64,000 bases of DNA from JACQFZ01 sp045810625. Lineage in GTDB: Bacteria > Pseudomonadota > Gammaproteobacteria > Acidiferrobacterales > Sulfurifustaceae. Shown piece by piece: positions 34,647 to 42,906 of the stretch. Each line of letters begins with the position of its first letter. The stretch's first letter is position 1. The position numbers were made by a program, and so were the translations under genes. Under the pieces are notes generated by a model, which was not told the DNA's origin, ran no database searches, and saw only the letters and a list, made by a program, of their open reading frames with translations. Location: the NCBI GenBank assembly GCA_045810625.1, contig JBJMVQ010000041.1:89999-153998 (forward strand), read 5' to 3'.

Positions 34647-35107
34647 GCGCCGCAAGGACCGTCGAAGCTTTTTTGCTAGAGCATGCTGTGCGCTATACCG
34701 TGCTCGAACACCCCCGATCGTTGTCGAGCAAGGAGACGTCCAGCGTCACGCATCTTCCGCCGGATGAGATCGCCAAAGCGGTGATCCTCGGAGACGAAAA
34801 GGGTTACCTCATGGCCGTGATTCCTGCGGAACATCACGTCGAAATGCGTACGCTGTGCGAAAAGCTCGGCCGCCGGCTCGATCTCGTCGCCGAGTCGCGC
34901 CTGCCGCCGATATTCAAGGACTGCGAGCTTGGAGCGATACCGCCGATCGGCCCGGCCTATAACATCGAAACGATCGTCGACGCGAGCCTCGTCGGACGGA
35001 AGAAGATCTGGTTCGTCGCCGGCGACCATTACCGCCTACTCGGCGTCGACGGCAAGGACTTCGTGCGGATGCTCGCAAGCGCGCAGTTCAGCCAGTTCAG
35101 TCACTGA
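34643..35107 (+). CDS. YbaK/ProX-type aminoacyl-tRNA deacylase, copy 2
   Basis: A 154-residue protein, same length and fold as the one at 13372-13836: MSAARTVEAFLLEHAVRY, DEIAKAVILGDEKGYLMAVI (catalytic Lys), GAIPPIGPAYNIETIVD and IWFVAGDHYRLLG. It hydrolyses misacylated tRNA in trans, by family. The ATG overlaps the preceding stop (34643-34646) and follows GGAGGGATC. A GYD-domain gene starts 17 bp later. Both copies lie behind TTGAC-N4-GTCAA boxes. Confidence 0.87.
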   Translation: MSAARTVEAFLLEHAVRYTVLEHPRSLSSKETSSVTHLPPDEIAKAVILGDEKGYLMAVIPAEHHVEMRTLCEKLGRRLDLVAESRLPPIFKDCELGAIPPIGPAYNIETIVDASLVGRKKIWFVAGDHYRLLGVDGKDFVRMLASAQFSQFSH

Positions 35108-35124
35108 ACCGAGGAGAAGAAATC

Positions 35125-35478
35125 ATGGAGACATTCATATTATTGACGCGTGTCGCGCCCGAGGCTGTGCGCGCTCCGAAGAATCTGGATGAGCTGGAGA
35201 AAAAGGCGAGTGACCTGATCCGCCAGGATTGTCCGGACGTGAAATGGGTTGCGAACTATGCCGTGCTCGGGCCGTACGATTATCTCGACATTTTCACGGC
35301 GCCGGACATCGCGACCGCGGCTAAAGTTGCGGCGATCGTTCGTTCCTACGGGCGGGCGCATTCCGAGATTTGGCCGGCTACCGAGTGGCGAACGTTCAAG
35401 GACATGCTGTACCACATCACCGATGTCGCGAAAGATGAAGGAACGGATGTCCGTGCCGGTTGGGATCCGTCGCTGTAG
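35125..35478 (+). CDS. GYD-domain protein
   Basis: A 117-residue small ferredoxin-like-fold protein of the GYD family: METFILLTRVAPEAV, then YAVLGPYDYLDIFTAPD, the motif that gives the family its name (here GPYDYLD), and VRSYGRAHSEIWPATEW. GAGGAG stands before the ATG. No enzymatic role is known. It is the third gene of the unit that starts at 34293. Confidence 0.85.
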   Translation: METFILLTRVAPEAVRAPKNLDELEKKASDLIRQDCPDVKWVANYAVLGPYDYLDIFTAPDIATAAKVAAIVRSYGRAHSEIWPATEWRTFKDMLYHITDVAKDEGTDVRAGWDPSL

Positions 35479-35651
35479 CGAGCTGGGCGCCGGAATCGAA
35501 CGAAACTAACGCGCCTGTCCCGTTCGCCGTCAGCGCCCGAAAGCGCGGTGCGCGACCGTGCGACGAAAGCCGCGCGCACCGGCCGGCGGAGATTCGGACC
35601 ATTGGGGAGATCGAGCGCTGAAACGAGTCGATCAGTACAAGAGGAGATCGA

Positions 35652-36215
35652 ATGAACCTTCCGCTGCAAGTCGTATTTCGCAACATGCCGCGCTCCGACG
35701 CGATCGAAGCCAGGGTACGCGAACGCGCGGAGAAGCTCGACCGTTTCGCCGCCGACATCATGAGTTGCCGCGTGGTGGTCGAGCCGCCGCATAAGCATCA
35801 TCACAAGGGGAACTTGTATCACGTGCGAGTCGACATCAAGGCGCGCGGCGCCGAGCTGGTGGTGGCGCGGGAATCCGATGCGGATCACGCGCATGAAGAC
35901 GTTTACGTGGCGATTCGAGACGCCTTCGATGCCGCGAAACGACGGCTCGAGGACTACGTACGCCGCCGCCGCGGCGAGGTGAAGCATCACGAGCCGCCGT
36001 CGCACGGCCGCGTCGCGGATTTGAATTTCGCCCAAGGATACGGACGCATCGAAACGCCGGCGGGGCAACTGGTCTATTTTCATCGCAACAACCTGATCGA
36101 TGCGGATTTTGACACGCTCGCTCTCGGCACCGAAGTGCAGTTCGTCGAGGAACGGGGCGAAGGTGGGCCGCAGGCAACGACGGTGCACGTGCTCGGCATG
36201 CCACCGACGGGATAG
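35652..36215 (+). CDS. HPF/RaiA-type ribosome-associated protein fused to a cold-shock domain
   Basis: A 187-residue fusion. Residues 1-110 form the HPF/RaiA alpha-beta domain (MNLPLQVVFRNMPRSDAIEA, CRVVVEPPHKHHHKGNLYHV, AIRDAFDAAKRRLEDYVRRR), which occupies the decoding site of idle ribosomes. Residues 120-185 form a compact cold-shock/S1-like OB fold (GRVADLNFAQGYGRIETP, VYFHRNNLI, GTEVQFVEE). Long HPFs usually carry a dimerisation domain instead. GAGGAG precedes the ATG. This protein would silence translation during the stress state controlled by the island. Confidence 0.88.
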   Translation: MNLPLQVVFRNMPRSDAIEARVRERAEKLDRFAADIMSCRVVVEPPHKHHHKGNLYHVRVDIKARGAELVVARESDADHAHEDVYVAIRDAFDAAKRRLEDYVRRRRGEVKHHEPPSHGRVADLNFAQGYGRIETPAGQLVYFHRNNLIDADFDTLALGTEVQFVEERGEGGPQATTVHVLGMPPTG

Positions 36216-36414
36216 AAGAAGTGGAAGGCGCTTCGTGCGCTCCGATGTCGATTTCGCATCGCCGTACCGTCGGAACGATGCGCGATCGCCACTACCCTCG
36301 CTCATCGTGCAACGGTGAGGGTTGTTTCGACGCTGACTCCCGAATTGCTTTACGGCCGAGTTGCTTTACGACGGCGTCTGAGCGACGCCGCCGTCGCGCA
36401 GAGCAGATCGTCGA

Positions 36415-36597
36415 CTACTCGCTCTCCGGCGGCTCTGGCGGCGGGATCTCGGGTGGACGTACCGGCGTATACCCGGGCGGCACATCCGGGGCGGGTTCCT
36501 CGGGTGGATTCCCGGGCGGATATTCGAGCGGAAGCGGGTCCGGCGGTGACTCGGGAGGCGAGCTCGGGGGAATTTCGGGCGGGCGCTGCGGTGTCAT
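36415..36597 (-). CDS. Short proline-rich protein
   Basis: A 60-residue protein, about 45 percent proline with Glu, Gly and Ser: MTPQRPPEIPPSSPPESPPD, then repeated PPE/PPG units ending PPEPPESE. It has no Cys and no hydrophobic core, so it is an extended chain. The ATG overlaps the stop of the upstream frame (ATGA, 36594-36597). Small PPE/PPS-rich proteins of this sort are seen in many proteobacteria without a known role. It could be a periplasmic spacer, but no signal peptide is visible. Confidence 0.45.
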   Translation of the reverse strand: MTPQRPPEIPPSSPPESPPDPLPLEYPPGNPPEEPAPDVPPGYTPVRPPEIPPPEPPESE

Positions 36598-36902
36598 TGG
36601 CCGAAGACCGTCATCGCGTCCATGATATGCGCAACAGCCCGTCTTCGTCGGTTCCACTGCGAATCGAGCTCGCCGTGGTACGCATGGCGTAGCGCTTCTC
36701 CGATCCCGTGCGCGAGATGCGTGTCGGTGTAGGTGACGAGCGCGCCGTCTTCGCTCGTTGAGCGAAGAGAGCGATCGGACGAATCAATGGCCACTCGCCG
36801 CGCAGTGGATTGAACCACGCGCGGAAGAAAGGGTTCGTACCAGCGCTCCAAATCTTCGAGCGGACGCGGGAAAATCCGTTGACGTCGGGCTTTACGCTGC
36901 AC
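36594..36902 (-). CDS. Hypothetical ORF upstream of the proline-rich gene
   Basis: A 102-codon frame opening MQRKARRQRIFPRPLEDLER, with AHGIGEALRHAYHGELD near the end. The Arg-rich start could be coding or a GC artefact. The frame continues upstream without a clear start, and a Shine-Dalgarno at 36944 (AAGGAG) serves a different frame that stops soon, so a frameshift is possible. Its stop overlaps the next ATG, the one argument for reality. No family recognised. Confidence 0.25.
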   Translation of the reverse strand: MQRKARRQRIFPRPLEDLERWYEPFLPRVVQSTARRVAIDSSDRSLRSTSEDGALVTYTDTHLAHGIGEALRHAYHGELDSQWNRRRRAVAHIMDAMTVFGQ

Positions 36903-37196
36903 TTTGTTTTTGCCCTGTTGGGGTTTCTTTCGTTTCTCCCACGATGGACTCCTTCGACTTGATTAGGTTTAAATAGCGTAGCCTTGCCTTGAGCATCGCT
37001 CGCCACCTTCGGCATTCGTTAATCTACGCGCGCGCCTCCAGGCGTTTTTGATCTGCATCAACCTGGGTCATTTGAGCGATCGTTCGCGGAAAGAGGGAAT
37101 GTGGATCGGGTGCCGTCGCGCCATCGTCGAATCAGGAGTTGTCGCCAATAAAAATCGCAGCGATCTAAAAACGCACCCACGATCGAGGAAACCATC
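36903..37196. other. Intergenic upstream of sorA
   Basis: The region contains the perfect FNR-type box at 37048-37061 and no recognised gene. A purine-rich stretch (aaagaggga) at 37090 offers no clear -10. Confidence 0.5.
37048..37061 (+). promoter_or_regulatory. FNR/Dnr-type box upstream of sorA
   Basis: TTGATCTGCATCAA is a perfect TTGAT-N4-ATCAA box, 135 bp before the sorA start. The class II -10 position holds no good hexamer, so the promoter geometry is unclear. Confidence 0.7.
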
Positions 37197-38441
37197 ATGC
37201 CGAGCAGACGGGATTTCCTGAAGACAACGGTCGGGACGGCAGCGCTCTTCGGCGCCGAGTTGTCGTTACCCCGGATCGCCGGCGCAGCGGACCAGAACGG
37301 GCAAGTGTTCGGTCCGTCGATTCTCCCGGCCGGCACGCTCGATACGGCGTCACTCGAAACGCTGCCCGGCAAGCGGCCGCTCATCAAACGGGCGTATCGG
37401 CCGCCGAATTTCGAAACGCCAATCACGTATTTCCAGCAAGCCTTCACGCCGAACGACGTTTTTTTCGTGCGCTACCATCTCTCCAATATTCCGGAAGTGA
37501 ATGCGCAGGCGTGGCGGCTGCGCATCGGCGGCGACTCGGTGCAGCGCCCGTTCGAGCTGACGTTCGACGCGCTGCGCACGGAGTTCGAGGCGGTGCAGCT
37601 GAATGCAGTGTGCATGTGCTCGGGGAACCGTCGAGGATTGTTCGTCCCGCACGTGACGGGTGTGGAATGGGGTTATGGCGCGATGGGCCACGCCGCCTGG
37701 CGCGGTGCGCGGCTGAAGGACGTGCTCGCGCGCGCTGGGTTACGGGCGGATGCGCTCGAAGTCGTGCTCAATGGGAGCGATTCCGGCGTCATCGACAAGA
37801 CACCGGACTTCGTGAAGAGCCTGCCGATCTGGAAGGCGCTCGATGAAAATACGATCGTCGCGTACGAAATGAACGGTCAGGCGCTCCCGCACTGGAACGG
37901 CTTTCCGGTGCGACTGGTCGTTCCGGGCTGGACGGCGACGTATTGGGTGAAGCACCTGACGTCGATCGACATCGCGAACAAGCCTTTCGACGGTTTCTGG
38001 ATGAAGTCCGCGTACCGCATCCCGCTCGGAAAATTTCCCGTCGTCGACCGCTTTACCAGCCAGGAGACGGCGATGAATACGCCGATCACCGAGATGGTGG
38101 TCAACTCGCTGATCGTGAGTCCGGCCGACGGCGCGAAAGTTCCGTACAAACGCACCGTCACGATCCGCGGCGTCGCATGGGACGGCGGGTATGGTATCCG
38201 CCGAGTCGAGGTTTCGAGCGACGGCGGCGAAACCTGGCGGCCCACCGCGCTCGGAAACGATTACGGCCGCTTTGGCTGGCGCCAATGGACATACGATTTC
38301 CAGGCAACCAAGCGTGGAAACTATACCTTGCAGGCAAAAGCCACAAACACCATCGGCCAGACCCAAACGTTCGAGCTCATCCAGAATCCGGCTGGGTACC
38401 ATCACAATCTCGTGAGTCGGATCAACGTGACGGTCGCGTAA
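37197..38441 (+). CDS. sorA: Sulfite dehydrogenase molybdenum subunit (SorA-like)
   Basis: A 414-residue Tat-exported sulfite oxidase-family enzyme. The leader is MPSRRDFLKTTVGTAALFG. The molybdenum ligand is Cys141 in NAVCMCSGNRRGLFVP, the family's C-x-G-N-R-R. A Mo-co dimerisation domain follows (ITEMVVNSLIVSPADGAKV onward, with GGYGIRRVEVSSDGGETW). It oxidises sulfite to sulfate in the periplasm and passes electrons to the haem subunit sorB, 11 bp downstream. Sulfite may come from the persulfide dioxygenase at 12.5 kb. A perfect FNR-type box is upstream. Confidence 0.9.
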   Translation: MPSRRDFLKTTVGTAALFGAELSLPRIAGAADQNGQVFGPSILPAGTLDTASLETLPGKRPLIKRAYRPPNFETPITYFQQAFTPNDVFFVRYHLSNIPEVNAQAWRLRIGGDSVQRPFELTFDALRTEFEAVQLNAVCMCSGNRRGLFVPHVTGVEWGYGAMGHAAWRGARLKDVLARAGLRADALEVVLNGSDSGVIDKTPDFVKSLPIWKALDENTIVAYEMNGQALPHWNGFPVRLVVPGWTATYWVKHLTSIDIANKPFDGFWMKSAYRIPLGKFPVVDRFTSQETAMNTPITEMVVNSLIVSPADGAKVPYKRTVTIRGVAWDGGYGIRRVEVSSDGGETWRPTALGNDYGRFGWRQWTYDFQATKRGNYTLQAKATNTIGQTQTFELIQNPAGYHHNLVSRINVTVA

Positions 38442-38452
38442 AGGAGACGATC

Positions 38453-38737
38453 ATGCGCACTATCGTATTCGCCTGCTTGTTTTGCGCGAGCGCGAGTGGA
38501 ATCGCGCAAGAGAACCAGATTCAACTCAAGGACGCCCCGGGACGCGACGTCGTAACGAACAACTGCCAGACGTGCCACAGCCTGGACTACATCGTTATGA
38601 ACTCTCCGTTTCTCGATCGCAAAGGATGGGAAACGAGCGTGACCAAAATGGTCAAGGTGATGGGGGCGCCGATTCCAGAAGATCAGATCCCACGAATCAT
38701 CGACTACCTGACGGCGAATTACGGGAAGCAACAATAA
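38453..38737 (+). CDS. sorB: Sulfite dehydrogenase cytochrome c subunit (SorB-like)
   Basis: A 94-residue secreted monohaem cytochrome. The signal peptide is MRTIVFACLFCASASG. The haem site is NNCQTCHSLDYIVMN (Cys38, Cys41, His42), and a Met in VKVMGAPIPEDQIP may be the distal ligand. AAGGAG stands before the ATG, 11 bp after sorA. The CxxCHSLDYI context is that of SorB partners of SorA. Confidence 0.9.
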   Translation: MRTIVFACLFCASASGIAQENQIQLKDAPGRDVVTNNCQTCHSLDYIVMNSPFLDRKGWETSVTKMVKVMGAPIPEDQIPRIIDYLTANYGKQQ

Positions 38738-38854
38738 GAATCATCATGTACTTCGCGATCTGCTAAGCGATTTGGGCCAACGTTGACCGAGAACAAAGCG
38801 CGTTCGCAACGGCCGCATCGCGTGCAGCTGTGGCTATGGTTCATCGGCATGACG

Positions 38855-39118
38855 GTCCTGACGCTTCCCTGGTCCTTTCCATCGGCGACGCCATTATCCG
38901 CCACGGTAATACGCTCGCGTTCGTTCCCGACGAGCGGATGGGCGACGATGCCGACGCGGTCAAACGCGGTCTACGCGCGGTGTTCGAACGGCATCTGGCG
39001 ATCTCTTTCGACAATCTTCTGTTCGCTCATGGTGAGCCGTGGATTGAGCATGCCGCGAGTGCGCTGAAGCGCTTTCTCGCCGCGCTTGGTTTCGAGCCGC
39101 GACGAGGGCGGCGCCGCG
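38855..39118 (+). pseudogene. C-terminal remnant of an MBL-fold hydrolase
   Basis: The plus frame gives SLVLSIGDAIIRHGNTLAFV, then PDERMGDDADAVKRGLRAVF and FDNLLFAHGEPWIEHAASAL. This is the last third of MBL-fold hydrolases (GDA-x-n-HGEPW). The HxHxDH metal site and any start are missing. It lies behind sorAB and may be an old neighbour of that operon. Confidence 0.65.
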
Positions 39119-39146
39119 GGACGCGGGACGTTATGAGATCGCGTGA

Positions 39147-39626
39147 CTATGCATCGACTGCGGCGAGCGCCGCGCGCACGCGTCGCTCCGCGCTCGCGGT
39201 CCGCGGCAATACGACCGAATCGAAATCGCCGCGTAGCGCCTTGACGGCATAGCGTTCGCGCTCGATCTCGCGCACCGTGCGGACGCCGCGACGACGAAAC
39301 AGCGGCACGGGCGGACACCAGCCGAACAGCGCGTGCTGCGCGAAGAATCCGAGCACCGCGAAGGGCAGGAGCAGAAAACGTCGATCGAAACGGTAGCCGA
39401 GGAGAGTGCCGATGATGACGAGCGCGGCCGCGTTTGCCTGCAAGACGCGCTCGATATCCCACTCGCGCGCCAGCTCAGCGAGCCGCGCCTCGAACTCGAC
39501 GCGCCGGCCGCCCTCCAACAGAGCGACGCGCGCGTCGGCGCGGGTACGGATCAGCGTATTCACTTCCGCATTAGTGCTGTGCGGAACGCGCGTAGCGGTT
39601 GCCGGTAGTAGCAACGTTTTGATCAT
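39147..39626 (-). CDS. DUF2892-like small membrane protein, copy 2
   Basis: A 159-residue protein. Two short helices (ANAALVIIGTLLGYRF, FLLLPFAVLGFFAQHALFGW) lead into WCPPVPLFRRRGVRTVREIE and YAVKALRGDFDSV. The Trp-Cys-Pro turn resembles DUF2892/YgaP-type membrane hairpins. It is a paralogue of the gene upstream (39623-40111), with which it shares the HEWD/REWD helix and the GW-x-P-LFRR-G-R-ERYA-KALRGDF core. GGAGG precedes the ATG; the upstream stop overlaps it in ATGA. Confidence 0.78.
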   Translation of the reverse strand: MIKTLLLPATATRVPHSTNAEVNTLIRTRADARVALLEGGRRVEFEARLAELAREWDIERVLQANAAALVIIGTLLGYRFDRRFLLLPFAVLGFFAQHALFGWCPPVPLFRRRGVRTVREIERERYAVKALRGDFDSVVLPRTASAERRVRAALAAVDA

Positions 39627-40111
39627 GCGGGTGAGCCTCCGTCGCGAGGTTGCTCCACCTGTGGCGTCGGACCCGACGCCGCGGCGGTGGCCGTTTCGGA
39701 TTCGCTGCTCGCGCCAATGTCGACAAAATCGCCGCGCAATGCTTTGAGCGCGTAGCGTTCGCGCGCGATCTCGCGTGCGCTGCGAATGCCGAGGCGCCGG
39801 AACAGCGGCAGCAGCGGATACCAGCCGGTCAGTGCGTAGGCGAAGAGCGATCCGCCGACGAACGCAGGGACCGCCAAGAACGCCGATCGCACGAGCGTGC
39901 CGAGGGCGAGCCCGACCAATCCGGTCGTGGCCGCTTCGAGCTCGATGACGCGATCCGTGTCCCATTCGTGATCGAGATCGGTCAGCCGATGTTCGATGTC
40001 GGCCGGCCCGGCGTCCGCAAGATGTTGTAGATGTGCGGTCGTGTCGCTGTCGATGCGCCGCAGCACGGCGGAGGCTGTACGCGTGCGTATCCGATCACCA
40101 TGCAGGATCAT
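39623..40111 (-). CDS. DUF2892-like small membrane protein, copy 1
   Basis: A 162-residue protein with an N-terminal soluble helix region, two membrane helices (TTGLVGLALGTLVRSAFLAV, PAFVGGSLFAYALTG) and the core WYPLLPLFRRLGIRSAREIA, then RYALKALRGDF and a disordered Ser/Ala tail. The Cys of copy 2 is replaced by Tyr. ATG 40111 is preferred to TTG 40117. The stop-start overlap shows a coupled tandem duplication. Function unknown. Confidence 0.75.
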   Translation of the reverse strand: MILHGDRIRTRTASAVLRRIDSDTTAHLQHLADAGPADIEHRLTDLDHEWDTDRVIELEAATTGLVGLALGTLVRSAFLAVPAFVGGSLFAYALTGWYPLLPLFRRLGIRSAREIARERYALKALRGDFVDIGASSESETATAAASGPTPQVEQPRDGGSPA

Positions 40112-41256
40112 CGCCAATTTCCAGTCGCCTGTTGTTAACGAGGTCTGCGGCTAATTTCCACGGTCGCGGCGACGGTGCGCGCGAAACGGGCTGCCACGCG
40201 CGGGTAGACCCGAGGCATGTCGAAATGTTCCAGGAGGTTCCGGCGGTTTGGGTGGGGGTGATGCGCGCGTACGGCGCTACCCGCTGTTGGTATCGGTCGA
40301 GTTCTGTATCGGGACGTTTCGAATCGATGCAACTCGCGCGGTTGATCGACATTGTCGACGACCAGACCAGACAGACAGGAAGGTTATATCGGGGTAAGGA
40401 GCGCCGGCTGTATCTGGCACGGGCGCGAACGGGACATCTGCGATGAAAGCGCGGGTGGTGTGCTATCCCCGCGCCGTCGGACTCGGTGCGTCGTTTGCGT
40501 AACAGGGTAAGGGTGTTTTCGCGGAGAAAGAACGTGAGTGAAGATTGCATAGCGGTGGCGAACGAGGCGATCGCCGGAAGGTGTTGCGCGACAGCGTGCC
40601 CCTCGCTCGCGTGCGAGGGAGACGATGAAAGCGTTCGTCGCGTTATCCGCTCTTGATCAGTTCCGGCCGCCTCGGACGTTTGACGGCGAAGAACCGGCGG
40701 GTGCTCGCGCCGCAGCACGCGTGATTCCACGGGCTCGATAATCGTGCGATTGCGCCAGCCGGGAGGCGCGCGAGAACCATTCCGCTGTCAGATGAACGTC
40801 GCCGCATCGGACGAAAGGTGCGGATCGACGATGTGCCTTGTTCCGATATCCGACGCCCGATTCCGCAGGTCGTGCGCACGCGCGCATTCGTCTTTGAATC
40901 GTTTCGAACGAAAAGACGATCGCGCCTGCGTCGGAGCCACGCGACGCTGTGCGGAATGTCTCGAATCATTCGCGCGTGGCGATGGTTGGAACGGTCAGCG
41001 AAACATCGTGTGGCGGCACTGAATCATCGAAAAAATTTTGCGTGTGAGATCCGCGTGCACCAATCGTGCGCGCGCGGAGAATTCATGATTATGTTTTTTA
41101 TCGTGAACGACGTCTTCGCAATTTCCATCACTCGGAATTTGTTTCGCGTCGTGCATCCACGAATCCAATAGCGCTATTGTAATTTTTTGCATGGCGTGGA
41201 CATAATCGATTCGTAGTTCGAGCTGACAAGGATGCAGTGCGTACAAGGAAGAAGAA
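40112..41256. other. Gene-poor region
   Basis: About 1.1 kb with no frame I can assign to a family on either strand. From about 41000 the base composition turns AT-rich (attttttgcatgg near 41180), unlike the rest of the window. This may be the edge of recently acquired or decayed DNA. No RNA gene, repeat or terminator recognised. Confidence 0.5.
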
Positions 41257-41478
41257 ATGTTCGTAGAACGTTGGCTATCGAATTGCAGCGAGCATCCCGA
41301 TAAAGATGCATTCGTTTTTCGATCGAACACCGCGATAGACACCCACCTTTCGTACGCTGAGCTGTACGCTGCTGCATCATCCGTCGCTTGCTACTTGGAA
41401 GGCGTTTGCAGAATGCATGCGCCGGTGTGCATCAATCTTTCCGAGCGCGGTGAAACATCAGCGGCACGCGCGCCGTAA
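41257..41478 (+). pseudogene. N-terminal fragment of a fatty acyl-AMP ligase-like gene
   Basis: Behind AAGGAAGAAGAA an ATG opens MFVERWLSNCSEHPDKDAFV, then THLSYAELYAAASSVACYLE and APVCINL. This is the start of an AMP-forming acyl ligase, equivalent to residues 20-95 of the FAAL at 58361. After residue 63 the frame loses homology and stops at 41478. The rest is missing. Confidence 0.6.
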
Positions 41479-42413
41479 CGGCCAACATGATCTATCGAAT
41501 CGCGAAAGAAGTACTGCTCCAGACAGCCGACCAGCTACAGGCGATCGACGCATGCAAAGCGCAGACGCTGCGCCACGCGTCGACGCAATGGTTGCGGCAA
41601 GGTCCGAGGGTGCGATGGATTGATGACGTCGACACCGGAACGCCCGAGAGCAGGCCGCCTGCATCCGAGACGCACCCATACGACAAGAGCGCTTAGCGCA
41701 TTCTTACGCTTCGGCCTCGTCCGGATAGAACACCAGTTCGATAAGGGTGAACGAGAGAAACACGCATCATCTAGGCCTAAAACAACCGCACGGGCCGGCG
41801 GTGCGGGAAGTCTCCTCGAGCACCACCGGCCTGTGCGCCGGCATCCCTGCCGCGCGCCGCTCGCCGGCAAGGGGGGAGGCGGCCAGCACACGACGCAGAA
41901 CGAATGTCGCAGAGAAGGCGGTGCGGTGAAATAGCGCAATCGAACTAGGGGTCGGTACTAATTTCCTCGGCTCTCTTTTCCCCAACGGACATCAAAAAGG
42001 TTCTGTAACTTCTGGATCCCTAAAAGAGAAATTTTGGCGAGTGTCTTGGTGATATTCCTTGCTCGAATTGATCGCATGCCGGCGGTGTGCACTTCGATGC
42101 TTTGCTACATCTTCACGAGCGCGGCAGCGCTACTGTCTCGGGGGTTTTTACTCAGTCTGCGCGTGTGGGCTGAGCGTCCCTGCCTACAAAGTATTCTTCC
42201 GCGTGATCCACTCTTCGTTGCCAAGGATTACCAGCGCGCGAATGTGCAGGAATCGCAAAGAAGCAACGCGGCAGAGAATCGCGATCGCCGACGTCATCGC
42301 CGAATCACAAGACCGAGGCTTGGATATTCGTTCCACTCTTTGAAAGCTGGCGAACCTCGCGGAAGGCCTTTCGAGGTCTGCCGGGATAGGTCGCCACTCG
42401 GAGATACGCCCCA
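41479..42413. other. Gene-poor region
   Basis: About 0.9 kb without a recognised gene. Frames at 41487-41696 and 41620-41934 are arginine-rich or low-complexity and have no Shine-Dalgarno. This may be the decayed remainder of the acyl ligase region and its neighbours. Confidence 0.5.
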
Positions 42414-42743
42414 ATGCAATTGAACAACATCCCTTTTGGAACGACAGAGTGGTCGCGCATCCCGGCAACGGAACATCCAGGGGAAGCGGGAATCGCGCGC
42501 TGGCGTACGCAAACGTTCAACAACATTCGGGTGCGGATGGTCGATTACTCTCCGGGCTATCGTTCCGACCACTGGTGCACGAAAGGTCACATTCTTCTCT
42601 GTCTGGAACGTGAGCTTCATACGGAGCTCGCCGACGGTCGTCGTTTCACGCTTACTCACGGGACCCGTTATCAAGTCGCCGACGGCGGCGAACCGCATCG
42701 TTCCACCACGACGACCGGCGCGAAGCTTTTCATCGTCGATTGA
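42414..42743 (+). CDS. DHCW-motif cupin-fold protein
   Basis: A 109-residue single-domain cupin: MQLNNIPFGTTEWSRIPATE, VRMVDYSPGYRSDHWCTKGH, then ILLCLERELHTELADG and the last strand FTLTHGTRYQVADGG. The SDHWCTKGH stretch gives His and Cys ligands for a metal and defines this family. Cupins of this group have no assigned substrate. GGAG lies about 11 bases before the ATG. Confidence 0.85.
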   Translation: MQLNNIPFGTTEWSRIPATEHPGEAGIARWRTQTFNNIRVRMVDYSPGYRSDHWCTKGHILLCLERELHTELADGRRFTLTHGTRYQVADGGEPHRSTTTTGAKLFIVD

Positions 42744-42906
42744 ACAACGCATCCGTATGTGGGGAATGGATCGAATTCCTGATCGCGGACTGATTTCGTG
42801 CCGGCATGATCGAACCATACATATAAGGTACAGCGCTGCAGCGCCGATTGCCGATTCGATGCCAGATACACTAGACTGGCGGCCCGCCCGATGGGAGGTG
42901 AGACAA

